Shown: positions 51,374-61,814 of the stretch, piece by piece
Layout of the letters: each line of letters starts with the position of its first letter
Numbering within the stretch: the first letter of the stretch is position 1
Source of the DNA: FEN-1219 sp036563665
GTDB lineage: Bacteria; Pseudomonadota; Gammaproteobacteria; Steroidobacterales; Rariloculaceae
Length of the DNA: 64,000 nt
Direction of reading: 5' to 3'
Assembly: GCA_036563665.1 (NCBI GenBank)
Contig: DATCLY010000015.1
Span: 27,143-91,142, forward strand
Notes under the pieces: generated by a model
The model's database searches: none
Seen by the model: only the letters and a program-made list of their open reading frames with translations
What the model was told of the DNA's origin: nothing
Translations under genes and position numbers: made by a program

Positions 51374-52138
51374 CTATTGCTCGAGCAGCGCCTCCACGCC
51401 CGACAGCACGTCCTCGTCGCTCTCCGGCTCCTCCTCCACGCGCAGCGTGGGATCCGCGCCCGGAAGCTTCGCGAGCATCGAGGCCGCGATCTGCGCCATC
51501 TCGCCTTGCGGGTTCTCCTCGATCGACTTCGCGCTCGCGCCCACGTAGGTGCTCACGAACCAGGCCTCGAGATCGCCGGTGTCGCCGTCCACGAGCGCGA
51601 GATTCGCGCTCGCCCCGCCCATGCTGCCGATGCCCACGAGCAGCGCGACCGCGGTGCGGCCGCCCGTGGCCGCCACTACCTGCAGCCGCGTGAACGCGAT
51701 CGCGTCCACGCCCAGGTAGTCGGCGAGCACGCGGGCCTCGTCGCCCGCGTTGTAGAGCCGGCGCTTGATGCGGTTCGGGCGCACCTGACCCAGGAGCTCG
51801 TCGTAGCGGCGGTTCGCGTCGACGACGTACTCCTGCAGCCGCGGATCGACGTTCACGCGATCGGCGTCGATCACCTCCACCTGGTAGCCGCCGGCCCGCA
51901 TGAGCTCGTCGATCTCGGCGGCGAGCAAGCGGCCGAGCTCCGTGCTCTCCTCCACCAGGTTCTCGGTCTCGATGACCTTGGCCTTCACCACCGTCGCGTG
52001 CACGGGCAGCAGCGCCACCTTGAGCGGACGCGTGGTGCCCTCGCGGAACTCGTCCGTGGCGCGCATCGCGGCCCCGGCGGAACCGCTCGCGAGGAGCAGC
52101 CCCAGCGCCACGAGCCACCCCGTTCGAAGCTCAGCCAT
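51374..52138 (-). CDS. Periplasmic protein of unknown function (CsgG/GNA1162-like fold possible)
   Basis: A 254-residue protein with a signal peptide (LVALGLLLASGSAGAAM). The body has LKVALLPVHATVVKAKVIETENLVEES, DELMRAGGYQVEVIDADRV, YLGVDAIAFTRLQVVAATGG and ANLALVDGDTGDLEAWFVST. This sequence plan (opening strand with PV/LP, a sensor-like helix, then 'variety of damage' strands) resembles CsgG/GNA1162-type periplasmic proteins, but I cannot name the family with confidence. It overlaps the M48 peptidase gene by eight bases and likely acts with it in envelope maintenance. Confidence 0.6.
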   Translation of the reverse strand: MAELRTGWLVALGLLLASGSAGAAMRATDEFREGTTRPLKVALLPVHATVVKAKVIETENLVEESTELGRLLAAEIDELMRAGGYQVEVIDADRVNVDPRLQEYVVDANRRYDELLGQVRPNRIKRRLYNAGDEARVLADYLGVDAIAFTRLQVVAATGGRTAVALLVGIGSMGGASANLALVDGDTGDLEAWFVSTYVGASAKSIEENPQGEMAQIAASMLAKLPGADPTLRVEEEPESDEDVLSGVEALLEQ

Positions 52139-53417
52139 CGTCGTCCTCCTCCTCCGTCTTGAGCACCTCGGTCAGCTTGCGCAGCCGATCCACGACGAGC
52201 GCCCGGTCGGGCGCGTCGGGCGCGAGCCGGGCGTACTTCACGTAGGCCGCCGCCGCGTCCCTCGGCTGGTTCAGCCGCTCGTGCACCTCGCCGAGGCTGC
52301 GATAGACCGGCGCGAACTCGGAATCGAGCGCGATCGCCCGGCCGAGAACCTCAGCCGCGCGCGCGAGGTTCTCCGCGTACGCCGCGCGGCCCTCCTCCGT
52401 CTCGAGCGCCTCCTCGAGCCGTTGCTCGCGCGTGCGCCGCACGCGCTCCCGCAGGTTGCGCCGCTTGTCGGCGTTGGAGAGCTCGTCCGGGTCGAGGCGT
52501 CGCTGCGGCCCGAGCGCCGCCCAGGCATCGCCCAGCACGTGGTGGACGCGCGCGTCATTCGGATAGCGCGCGACCAGCGATTCCGCGAGCGCGAGCGCCG
52601 TGTGCGGGTAGTCGTCCTGAACGTAGTCGCGGATCGTCAGCAGGCGGAGCGCGAAGATCGCGGCATCGAACGCCTGCGGATCGCGCGGCCGGCGCGGCGC
52701 GTCCTGCACGAGCGCGCGGCTCCGCTCGGCCCGCGCGCGGATCTCGGGATGCGTGCTCCAGATGGTCGGCACGCGGGGATTCAGGCCCTCGTAGTCGCGG
52801 CCCAGGATATCGAACACCTCGGGCAGCGCGTGCGGATCGTACGGGCCGTCGGCGAGCAGCACGACGGCGCGGTCGTCCGCCTCCTGCTCGAGGTCGCGGC
52901 CGAAGCCGTACACGGACGCCTGCAGGCCCACCGAGACCGCGCTGCCCCACACGCCGCCGAGCCCGCCGACGACGAGCGCGGCAATCGTGCGCCGGGTGGC
53001 GGTGCGCTGATTCAAGATCCCGTGGTGGCCCGCCACGTGGTTGATCTCGTGCGCGAGCAGCGCCGCGAGCTGCGACTCGTCCTCGAGGCGCGCGAGCATT
53101 CCGGTGTGCACGTACACGTGACCGTTCGGCAGCGCGAAGGCGTTCGGCGACGGGTCGCGCAGCACGAAGAAGCGGTACTCCACATAGTCGTCCACGGGCG
53201 CCGGCGCGAGCGCGGCGCCTACGCGGCGCACGAGCCCGACCACGTCCTCGTCCCCGTGGAGCAGCGACTGCTCGCGGAAGTACGCCTCGAGCTCCTGCGA
53301 GGACTCGATGAGGTGCCACTCGTCGTCCTCGAGCGGCACGGGCTCGTAGCGGCCGGCCGCGAGCGCTTCGCCCGCGGTCGCGAGGCACAGCATTATCAGA
53401 ACCGGGATGACTCGCAT
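52131..53417 (-). CDS. M48-family zinc metallopeptidase with TPR-like tail
   Basis: A 428-residue exported peptidase. A signal peptide (PVLIMLCLATAGEALAAG) follows the ATG at 53417. The zinc site is HEINH in LLAHEINHVAGHH, and the third ligand region is RDLEQEADDRAV. Residues ~290-425 look like TPR helices (AEVLGRAIALDSEFAPVYRSLGEVHERLNQPRDAAAAYVKYARLAP). The plan is like BepA/YfgC, which proofreads outer-membrane protein assembly. It follows the TonB receptor gene and overlaps the next gene. Confidence 0.85.
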   Translation of the reverse strand: MRVIPVLIMLCLATAGEALAAGRYEPVPLEDDEWHLIESSQELEAYFREQSLLHGDEDVVGLVRRVGAALAPAPVDDYVEYRFFVLRDPSPNAFALPNGHVYVHTGMLARLEDESQLAALLAHEINHVAGHHGILNQRTATRRTIAALVVGGLGGVWGSAVSVGLQASVYGFGRDLEQEADDRAVVLLADGPYDPHALPEVFDILGRDYEGLNPRVPTIWSTHPEIRARAERSRALVQDAPRRPRDPQAFDAAIFALRLLTIRDYVQDDYPHTALALAESLVARYPNDARVHHVLGDAWAALGPQRRLDPDELSNADKRRNLRERVRRTREQRLEEALETEEGRAAYAENLARAAEVLGRAIALDSEFAPVYRSLGEVHERLNQPRDAAAAYVKYARLAPDAPDRALVVDRLRKLTEVLKTEEEDDDG

Positions 53418-53524
53418 CGCGGCAGCGAGTGTCCAGGAACGCCTGGCCGCGGGCAAGGGAGCGCGTCACGCGCGGCGCGCCCCTTTGGGGCACCCGCGCG
53501 CGACGATTCAGCGGATCGGGACCG

Positions 53525-55984
53525 TCAGAAGCGGTACGTGAGCTCTACGCCGTACTGCCGCGGCTTGCCGTAGTAGACGATGCCGTTGGGGTTGGCCTCC
53601 TCGGCGATCCAGTCCTCGTCGGTGGCGTTCCTCACCCACGCCACGAGCTCCCAGTTGCCGCCGGAGATGCCTCCGCGCAGGTCCACGAGCGACAACGGAT
53701 CGCGGGCGACGAAGTTCTCCGGCTCCCAGAACACTTCACCCAGGCGGCGGTAATCGGCCCGCACGAACCACTCCATGTCGCCGCGGAACGGCGCCCGGTA
53801 CGCGGCCGTCAGGTTGAACGTCGAGTCCGGGTTCTGCGGCAGCTTCTTGCCGATGATGCTGATCCCGCCTGCGCCGATCCAATCGCTCGCCGTGATCTCC
53901 GTGTCGAGCAGGCCGATGCTCGCATCGATCTGCAGGCGCTCCGTCGCGAGCCACGACACGGCCGCCTCCGCCCCCAGGATCTCCGACTCCGCGATGTTGC
54001 GGGTGGTCTGCGCCGTGAACGGCGCCACGAACACGAACGTGAAGGCGTTGTCCACCTCGGTGTAGAAGAGCGCCGTGTCGAACCGCAGGGCGCCGTCGAG
54101 GAACGCCGACTTGAAGCCGAACTCGAGCCCTTTGGTGTCCTCCTGGTCGAACGAATCGCGCACGCCCTGCGGCAAGCCGGGCACGCCGGCCGCGATCAAG
54201 GTCTGCACGCCGGCCGCGACGCCGCTCAGGTTGAACCCGCCGCTGCGGAACCCTTCCGCGTACGTGCCGTACACGGTCATGGCGTCGTTCGGCCGCCAGC
54301 TCAGGGTGAGCTTCGGCTGCACCGAGTCGAACTCCGCCTCGCGCACGTCGCCCTCGCGGCCGCTCGGAAACGGGAACACCGGCAGGAACTCGTCCGGCGT
54401 CATGATCGTGAGCTCGCGCTCGTCGCGGTCGTAGCGCAGCGCGAACGTCAGCTCGAGCTCGTCATTGAGGTCGTACTCGAGCTGGCCGAAGAGCGCGTAG
54501 GCGGTGTTGTCGTTGCGGTCGAAGTTGTAGGCCAGCGCGTTCGGGTTGCTGTTCGGGTTCAGCGCCTGCGCCTGGGCCGGCCCCACCACCGGTATGAGCG
54601 GCGCGAGGAAGCGCTGCGACCACGTGACCGTGGGGTTGATGCCGCCGATGTTTGGCGCCGTTCGCTGCTCCTCGAACCCCAGACCGAAGTCCTGGTTGAT
54701 GGCGATCATCACGTCGAGATCTGTCTGCACCCAGTAGGCCCCCGCGATCCACCGCAGCCGCCGGTCGTCCGGCGACGTGATGCGCAGCTCCTGGCTCACC
54801 GCCTCGTGGAAACGGTTCTGGCCGAAGGTGAGGTTCTGGCCCGTGCCGAACGCGGCGAGCGACGCGGCCGAGGGCGGCACGATCACCGCCGCGCGATGCG
54901 TGCCCGCCTCGGGTGTGCCCGCCACCTCCACGAACGGGTAGTAGGCGAACTGCTCCGCCACCGTCACGTGATCGAGCTCGTCGAACGAGGTGAGCGAGGT
55001 CACGGTGCCGAGGTCCGTCTCCCAGTCCACGCGCGCCGAGAAGACGAGCGCCTCGCGGTCGTCCATGCCGGGCTCGTTGCCCTGGTGCTTGATGCTGGTG
55101 TTGTTTGGATCGCCGATGAGCGGCGTGATCGACGGCGGCAGGCCGGGCACGGGCACCGCGGTGCCGTTGCCGGGCCAATGGGCGTTGCCGGGGAAACCCG
55201 TGACGAAGCTCGGCGCGTTCGAGACGAACTGGGAGCCCGTGGATTCGGTGTCGCCGTACGTGAGGCGCAGGTCCACGGCGACGTCGCCGCCGGAGTTCCA
55301 CAGGAGCTTTCCGCCGACGGTGAGGTTCTCGTAAGGATCGGCCTTCTCGCCCGTGGCCACGTTGTCGCGCCATCCTTCGGCGTCCTCGTAGCCCACCACG
55401 AAGCGGCCGAGCAGCGTCTCCTCGACCAGCGGGCCGCTCACGACGCCCGACAGGCGCTTGTTCTCGCCGTTGCCGAGGCCGCCCCGCACGTATGCCTCGA
55501 GCTCGTCCGTCGGCTGCCGGGTGACGATGTTGATGGCGCCGCCGGAAGCGTTGCGTCCGTAGAGCGCGCCCTGCGGACCTTTGAGCACCTCGATCTGCTC
55601 GATGTCGTACAAATCCTGGGAAAACCCCAAGCTCGTGGTAGTGAGCACGCCGTCGACGACGACGGCCACCGTGGGATCGACGTTGCGGATCTGCGAAAGC
55701 CCGCGAATGTTCACGAACGCGAACGCGTTGTTCTGCGTCTCCATCAGCGTCATGTTCGACGTCAGGTTCACGTAGTCGCGCATGCTCTCGATGCCGGCCT
55801 CCTCGATGGTCCGCGCGTCGAACGCCGCGACCGTGGCCGGGGCATCCTGCAGGCTCTCGGCGCGCCGCAGCGCCGTGACCACGATCTCTTCCGTAGCGGG
55901 CTGGGCGAGAACGGTGGGAGCCGCCATGACGCCCGCCAGTGCGACGGGCAATGGCCGACACCGCAACGGGATGGCGAGGCGCAT
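53525..55984 (-). CDS. TonB-dependent receptor
   Basis: An 819-residue outer-membrane receptor. A signal peptide (PVALAGVMAAPTVLAQP) is followed at once by a TonB box-like EEIVVTALRR. The plug has DLYDIEQIEVLKGPQGALYGRNASGGAINIVTRQP. A 22-strand barrel follows and ends VYYGKPRQYGVELTYRF with a C-terminal Phe. It resembles the broad siderophore/polysaccharide receptor group of sphingomonads and gammaproteobacteria; the ligand is unknown. GGAG precedes the ATG at 55984; an upstream ATG would give a poor signal peptide. Confidence 0.88.
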   Translation of the reverse strand: MRLAIPLRCRPLPVALAGVMAAPTVLAQPATEEIVVTALRRAESLQDAPATVAAFDARTIEEAGIESMRDYVNLTSNMTLMETQNNAFAFVNIRGLSQIRNVDPTVAVVVDGVLTTTSLGFSQDLYDIEQIEVLKGPQGALYGRNASGGAINIVTRQPTDELEAYVRGGLGNGENKRLSGVVSGPLVEETLLGRFVVGYEDAEGWRDNVATGEKADPYENLTVGGKLLWNSGGDVAVDLRLTYGDTESTGSQFVSNAPSFVTGFPGNAHWPGNGTAVPVPGLPPSITPLIGDPNNTSIKHQGNEPGMDDREALVFSARVDWETDLGTVTSLTSFDELDHVTVAEQFAYYPFVEVAGTPEAGTHRAAVIVPPSAASLAAFGTGQNLTFGQNRFHEAVSQELRITSPDDRRLRWIAGAYWVQTDLDVMIAINQDFGLGFEEQRTAPNIGGINPTVTWSQRFLAPLIPVVGPAQAQALNPNSNPNALAYNFDRNDNTAYALFGQLEYDLNDELELTFALRYDRDERELTIMTPDEFLPVFPFPSGREGDVREAEFDSVQPKLTLSWRPNDAMTVYGTYAEGFRSGGFNLSGVAAGVQTLIAAGVPGLPQGVRDSFDQEDTKGLEFGFKSAFLDGALRFDTALFYTEVDNAFTFVFVAPFTAQTTRNIAESEILGAEAAVSWLATERLQIDASIGLLDTEITASDWIGAGGISIIGKKLPQNPDSTFNLTAAYRAPFRGDMEWFVRADYRRLGEVFWEPENFVARDPLSLVDLRGGISGGNWELVAWVRNATDEDWIAEEANPNGIVYYGKPRQYGVELTYRF

Positions 55985-56258
55985 GGGTGTCTCCTCGTCT
56001 CGGAACGTGCCGATCGAGGAAGCAACGACCGTGCCGCGGGCGGGGAAGAAGCGATCGGCCAAAAGGTGCATGCGGCCGCCTCGGCACGGCGAAGCAAACC
56101 GTACCGTTCGCTGGGCTCGCGGTGGGTGAGAGCCGTCGGCGCACGAAACGTCGGGTGGTTGCTGGGGCCGCGCCGGGCGCGCCGAAAGCCGCGACGCCGG
56201 CCAACCGCTCGACCCGACTTTAAATTATTTCTTCAAGTTATTGTTTGCAGGAGGGATT

Positions 56259-56334
56259 TGGAGCGGGAAACGGGACTCGAACCCGCGACCCCAACCTTGG
56301 CAAGGTTGTGCTCTACCAACTGAGCTATTCCCGC
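56259..56334 (-). tRNA. tRNA-Gly (GCC)
   Basis: A complete 76-base cloverleaf on the minus strand. The acceptor stem pairs GCGGGAA with TTCCCGC, followed by T and an encoded CCA. The D arm is AGCTCAGTTGGTAGAGC, the anticodon loop is TTGCCAA (GCC), and the T arm holds GTTCGAGTC. It follows pgsA, as in other Gammaproteobacteria. Confidence 0.95.
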
Positions 56335-56347
56335 TTGGCTGCGCGCG

Positions 56348-56376
56348 ATTCTAGGCAGTCTCGACGAGCCGCACAA
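56348..56376 (-). promoter_or_regulatory. Sigma-70 promoter for tRNA-Gly
   Basis: Minus strand: -35 TTGTGC (56376-56371), exactly 17 bases, -10 TAGAAT (56353-56348), ending about 14 bases before the mature tRNA 5' end. Confidence 0.65.
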
Positions 56377-56407
56377 CCCGAAAATCGTTCCGGCGTCGGC
56401 CGGCGCT

Positions 56408-57010
56408 TCATTCGGTGCTGCGCATGATGGGCCACGCCGCCCGCAGGTAGTCGATCATCGACCACAACGTGAGGGCTGCGGCGATGAAGAGCAGCGCCAC
56501 GCCGATCGGGTACACCTGCACGCCCAGGATGGGCTCGCGATAGAGCATCAGGCTGATGCCGATGATCTGCAGCGTGGTCTTCCACTTGCCGAAGAACGTG
56601 ACCGCCACGTGCGCCCGGGCGCCGAGCTCCGACATCCACTCCCGCAGGGCCGAGACCGTGATCTCGCGGCCGATGATGATGGCGGCCACGATGGCCAGCA
56701 CGTACTCGGGGTCCGCCTGCACGAGCAGGACCAGGGCCGTGGCGACGATCAGCTTGTCCGCCACCGGATCGAGGAAGGCGCCGAAGCTCGAGGTCTGGCC
56801 GAGGCGCCGCGCCAGGTAGCCGTCCAGGTAGTCCGTGATCCCGGCCAGCGCGAACAGCAGGCCGGCCGCCGGCCGCGCCCACGACACGGGCAGGTAGAAC
56901 ACGATCACGACGAGCGGAATCGCGACGATGCGGAACCAGGTCAGGGCATTCGGCAGGTTGAGCGGCATGCCCGCTGGCCCGCTCATGCCCCTGTCGGTCG
57001 TCGTCCGCAT
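56408..57010 (-). CDS. pgsA: CDP-diacylglycerol-glycerol-3-phosphate 3-phosphatidyltransferase
   Basis: A 200-residue membrane enzyme that makes phosphatidylglycerol phosphate, the committed step to phosphatidylglycerol and cardiolipin. The CDP-alcohol phosphotransferase motif is intact: D-x2-DG-x2-AR in DYLDGYLARR, then G-x3-D-x3-D in GAFLDPVADK. Several hydrophobic helices flank it. The start at M15 (MPLNLPNALTWFR) would also fit the family. It lies six bases after the uvrC stop and before tRNA-Gly, the conserved gammaproteobacterial order. Confidence 0.93.
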   Translation of the reverse strand: MRTTTDRGMSGPAGMPLNLPNALTWFRIVAIPLVVIVFYLPVSWARPAAGLLFALAGITDYLDGYLARRLGQTSSFGAFLDPVADKLIVATALVLLVQADPEYVLAIVAAIIIGREITVSALREWMSELGARAHVAVTFFGKWKTTLQIIGISLMLYREPILGVQVYPIGVALLFIAAALTLWSMIDYLRAAWPIMRSTE

Positions 57011-57016
57011 GGTCGC

Positions 57017-58870
57017 TCAGTCCGCATGCAGGTGATGATAGATCGACTCGGCGAGCTGTTTGGAGATGCCTTTCACGCGCGCGAGGTCGTCCACGCTGGC
57101 CCGCGCCACCGCCTGGAGCCCGCCGAACTGCCGCAGCAGCTCCCGCCGCCGCTTGGGCCCCAAGCCGGGGATCTCCTCGAGCGGCGACGACGTCTGCCGC
57201 TTGGCCCGCCGGGCGCGGTGCCCGGTGATGGCGAAGCGGTGCGCCTCGTCCCGGAGCTGCTGGACGAGATGCAGGGCCGGAGACGACGGCAGCAGCCTCA
57301 ACGGCGCCTCCCGCTCCCGCAGGTGCAGCGTCTCGCGGCCGGGCTTGCGGCCCTCCCCCTTCGCCACGGCCACGAGGCGTACGCCCTCGATGCCGAGCTC
57401 GTTCATGACCGCCACGGCCTGGGAGAGCTGCCCGCGCCCGCCGTCGATGAACAGCACGTCCGGCAGCACCCCCTCGCCCTTCTTGATGCGCGAGTAGCGG
57501 CGCGTCAGCGCCTGCGCGAGGGCGCCGTAGTCGTCGCCCGCGGCGACGCCCGTGATGTTGAATCGGCGGTAGTCCGACTTGAGCGGCCCTTCCTGGTTGA
57601 ACACGACGCAGGAGGCGACCGTCGACTCCCCGCCCATGTGGCTGATGTCGAAGCACTCGAGCCGCTGCGGCCGCTCCGCGAGGCGGAGCGCCTCGGCCAG
57701 CGCGTCGAGCTGCGCCTCCATGGTGGCGCTCGACCGCGCCCGCAGCTCGGCCCCGTGACGGGCGTTGGTGAGCGCCATCTCCACCCAGCGGGCCCGATCG
57801 CCGCGCAGCCGCCAGCGGATCTGCACGGGCCGCCCCGCCTGCTCGCTCAGCATGGCGGCGATCGCCTCGGCGTCGGGCACCGGCCGGCTCACGAGGATCT
57901 CCTTCGGCGCCTCGCGGCCGCCGTAGTACTGCAGCAGGAAGGCGCGAATGATCTCGTCGTCGTCGGCCCCGGCCGTCTTGGGGAAGAAGTTGCGCGTGCC
58001 GAGCGAGCGGCCGCCGCGGAAGAACATCACGGCCACGCACGGGATGCCGCCCTCGCTCGCGAGCGCCACGACGTCGAAGTCGCCTTTCGCTCCCGTGATG
58101 AGCTGCTGCGACTGCACCTGCTTGAGCTTCGCGAGCTGATCGCGGTACTGCGCGGCCCGCTCGAACGCGAGGTCGGCGGCCGCCTGCTCCATGCGCGCGA
58201 CGAGCCGCTCCGTCACGGCGTCCTCGTCGCCCTGCAGGAACAGCACGGCGTGCTCGAGATCGCGGGCGTAGTCCTCGCGCGAGATGAGCCCCACGCACGG
58301 CGCCGTGCAGCGCTTGAGCTGATACTGCAGGCACGGGCGGCTGCGGTTCTCGAAGAAGCTGTCCTCGCAGTCGCGGATCTGGAAGAGCTTCTGGAGCTGC
58401 GAGAGCGACTCGCGCACCGCGCCCGCGCTCGGATAGGGGCCGAACAGCCTCCCCTTCTTGGTGCGCGGCCCGCGGTAGAACGACAGCCGCGGGAACGGAT
58501 GGTCCGTGTTGAGCAGGATGTACGGGTAGCTCTTGTCGTCCCGCAGCACCACGTTGAAGCGCGGGCGATGGCGCTTGATGAGGTTGTACTCGAGCATCAG
58601 CGCCTCGCTCTCGGTGCGCGTGACGGTCACCTCCACGTTCGCCACCTGCCGCAGCATGGCGCTCGTCTTGGCGTCGTGCGCCCGGCCCGAGAAGTAGCTC
58701 GCCACGCGGCGCCGCAGGTTGCGCGCCTTGCCGACATAGATCACCGTCCCGGACGCGTCCACCATGCGGTAGACGCCCGGCCGGTTCGTGAGATGGCGCA
58801 GCAGCTCGCGCGGGTCGAAGCGCTCGGGGGCGGGTGCCGCGCCGCCTTCCTGCAGGCTAGCTTCGGTCAT
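57017..58870 (-). CDS. uvrC: UvrABC system protein C (excinuclease subunit)
   Basis: A 617-residue nucleotide-excision-repair nuclease. The N-terminal GIY-YIG domain has GVYRMVDASGTVIYVGKARNLRRR. A Cys-containing linker follows (CLQYQLKRCTAPCVG), then the UVR motif (ARMEQAAADLAFERAAQYRDQL), the RNase-H-like endonuclease half (ECFDISHMGGESTVASCVVF; LFIDGGRGQLSQA), and a C-terminal helix-hairpin-helix pair (LEEIPGLGPKRRRELLRQFGG). The length is normal. The ATG at 58870 gives MTEASLQEGG. Confidence 0.95.
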   Translation of the reverse strand: MTEASLQEGGAAPAPERFDPRELLRHLTNRPGVYRMVDASGTVIYVGKARNLRRRVASYFSGRAHDAKTSAMLRQVANVEVTVTRTESEALMLEYNLIKRHRPRFNVVLRDDKSYPYILLNTDHPFPRLSFYRGPRTKKGRLFGPYPSAGAVRESLSQLQKLFQIRDCEDSFFENRSRPCLQYQLKRCTAPCVGLISREDYARDLEHAVLFLQGDEDAVTERLVARMEQAAADLAFERAAQYRDQLAKLKQVQSQQLITGAKGDFDVVALASEGGIPCVAVMFFRGGRSLGTRNFFPKTAGADDDEIIRAFLLQYYGGREAPKEILVSRPVPDAEAIAAMLSEQAGRPVQIRWRLRGDRARWVEMALTNARHGAELRARSSATMEAQLDALAEALRLAERPQRLECFDISHMGGESTVASCVVFNQEGPLKSDYRRFNITGVAAGDDYGALAQALTRRYSRIKKGEGVLPDVLFIDGGRGQLSQAVAVMNELGIEGVRLVAVAKGEGRKPGRETLHLREREAPLRLLPSSPALHLVQQLRDEAHRFAITGHRARRAKRQTSSPLEEIPGLGPKRRRELLRQFGGLQAVARASVDDLARVKGISKQLAESIYHHLHAD

Positions 58871-58935
58871 GATCGTGAGCTTAGAGCATCGGGCACGCGT
58901 TGGGATTCCGGCGGCGCGCGAACGCCGTCCCGGAG

Positions 58936-60267
<1,332 letters not shown>

Positions 60268-60301
60268 GGCGCTCGGCGATCCCTCGGAGGCGTCGCCCCC
60301 G

Positions 60302-61660
60302 TCAGTCGTGCGTGCGCAGCCGCCCGGCGATCAGCATGGCGATCTCCATCGCCTGCTCGTAGTTGAGCCGCGGATCCACCTGCGACTTGTAAGCCCGGGC
60401 GAGATCGGATTCCTTGAGGCCGCGCGCGCCGCCCACGCACTCCGTGACGTTGTCGCCCGTGAGCTCGAGGTGCACGCCGCCCAGGTAGCTCCCGCACTCC
60501 TGGTGGATGCGGAACGCCGCGCGCAGCTCGGCGCGGATGTTGTCGAAGCGGCGGGTCTTGTAGCCCTCCGCCGTGGTCTCGGTGTTGCCGTGCATCGGGT
60601 CGCAGACCCAGAGCACCGGGGAACCGGTGGCGCGCACGGCGCGGATCACGCGCGGCAGGTGCTCCTCGATGTGCTTCGCGCCGAATCGGGTGATGAACGT
60701 GAGCCGGCCGGGCTCGTTGTTCGGGTTGAGCACGTGAATGAGGCCCTGGATCTGCTCGTCGCTGACCGCCGTGCCGATCTTGACGGCGATGGGGTTGGCG
60801 ATGCCCCGGAAGTACTCGACGTGCGCGCCGCGCAGGTCCGCGGTGCGCATGCCGATCCACGGAAAGTGCGTGGTGAGGTTGTACCAGCGCCGACGGTGAG
60901 GCAGGAAGCGCGTCTGCGCCTGCTCGTACGGCAGGTGCAGGCCCTCGTGCGAGGTGTAGAACTCCACACGGTGCGTCCGGTGGATCGGCTCGCCCGTGAT
61001 GGCCTCGAAGAACTCGAGCGAATCCGACACCGACTTCACCAGCTTGTGATACTCGTCCGCGAGCGCCGATTCGCCCACCCACGAGAGATCCCAGTTCTCG
61101 GGATGGTGCAGGTCCGCGAAGCCGCCGTCGATCAGCGAGCGGATGAAGTTGAGCGTGAGCGCCGAGCGCGAGTAGGCGCGCAGCATGAGCCGCGGATCGG
61201 GCTCGCGGTCCTCCGCGGTGAATCCCGACCGGTTGATGATGTCGCCCCGATAGCTCGGCAGGGACACGCCGTTCTTCGTCTCGTAGTCGGCGCTGCGCGG
61301 CTTCGCGTACTGCCCGGCCATGCGTCCCACGCGGATGATGGGCTTCTTCAAGCCGACCAGCATCACGAGCGACATCTGCAGCAGGATCTTGAGCTTCTGG
61401 ACGATGCTGTCGGACGTGCAGTCGTCGAAGCTCTCGGCGCAGTCGCCGCCCTGCAGCAGGAATGCCTCGCCGCGCTGGGCGGCCGCGAGGTGCTCCTTGA
61501 GCGCCTCGATCTCCCACGTGGTCACGAGGGGCGGCAGGCGCGAGAGCTGCGCGAGGGTTTCCTCGAGGGCCGCGCGGTCGCGGTAGGTGGGCTGTTGCGC
61601 GGCCTCGCGGCTCTGCCACGTGGCCGGGTGCCAGTCGGTCGGAAGCCTTGTCTGGGTCAT
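60302..61660 (-). CDS. 3-deoxy-7-phosphoheptulonate synthase, class II
   Basis: A 452-residue class II (plant/mycobacterial type) DAHP synthase, the first enzyme of the shikimate pathway. Family motifs are FLLQGGDCAESFDDC, RVGRMAGQYAKPRS, GEPIHRTHRVEFYTSHEGLHLPYE, WVCDPMHGNTETTAEGYKTR and GGVHLELTGDNVTECVGGA. The metal ligands (Cys, His, Glu, Asp) are all in place. The ATG at 61660 was chosen as the start; upstream codons are not family-like. A sigma-70 promoter lies 32 bases upstream. Confidence 0.95.
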   Translation of the reverse strand: MTQTRLPTDWHPATWQSREAAQQPTYRDRAALEETLAQLSRLPPLVTTWEIEALKEHLAAAQRGEAFLLQGGDCAESFDDCTSDSIVQKLKILLQMSLVMLVGLKKPIIRVGRMAGQYAKPRSADYETKNGVSLPSYRGDIINRSGFTAEDREPDPRLMLRAYSRSALTLNFIRSLIDGGFADLHHPENWDLSWVGESALADEYHKLVKSVSDSLEFFEAITGEPIHRTHRVEFYTSHEGLHLPYEQAQTRFLPHRRRWYNLTTHFPWIGMRTADLRGAHVEYFRGIANPIAVKIGTAVSDEQIQGLIHVLNPNNEPGRLTFITRFGAKHIEEHLPRVIRAVRATGSPVLWVCDPMHGNTETTAEGYKTRRFDNIRAELRAAFRIHQECGSYLGGVHLELTGDNVTECVGGARGLKESDLARAYKSQVDPRLNYEQAMEIAMLIAGRLRTHD

Positions 61661-61691
61661 CGGGGGACCGCGCTGTGCGGACGGGACGGTC

Positions 61692-61720
61692 ACTATACAA
61701 ACGGACACCGGCGGCTGCAA
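61692..61720 (-). promoter_or_regulatory. Sigma-70 promoter for DAHP synthase
   Basis: Minus strand: -35 TTGCAG (61720-61715), a 17-base spacer and -10 TATAGT (61697-61692), 32 bases before the start codon. Confidence 0.65.
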
Positions 61721-61799
61721 AAGCCGGCCGCGCGTCCCGAGCCCTTGAAACGGCAGGGAAATCGCGGGATTCCGCACCGGGGGCCGGTCGCTCTGCTGG

Positions 61800-61805
61800 T
61801 ATGAT
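61800..61805 (+). promoter_or_regulatory. Extended -10 element before the NfeD gene
   Basis: TGG-TATGAT, an extended -10 (TGn) element, lies only nine bases before the ATG at 61815, so a transcript from here would be nearly leaderless. No clear -35. Confidence 0.4.
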
Positions 61806-61814
61806 GGCCGCACC

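Noticed and set aside
56072..56258. Possible integrated element or cobalamin riboswitch between the TonB receptor and tRNA-Gly
   Set aside because: No integrase, no repeat of the tRNA end and no recognisable B12-box were found in this stretch.
56245..56427. Plus-strand 60-codon frame containing GNGTRTRDPNLGK
   Set aside because: It is the antisense of tRNA-Gly, a common annotation artefact.
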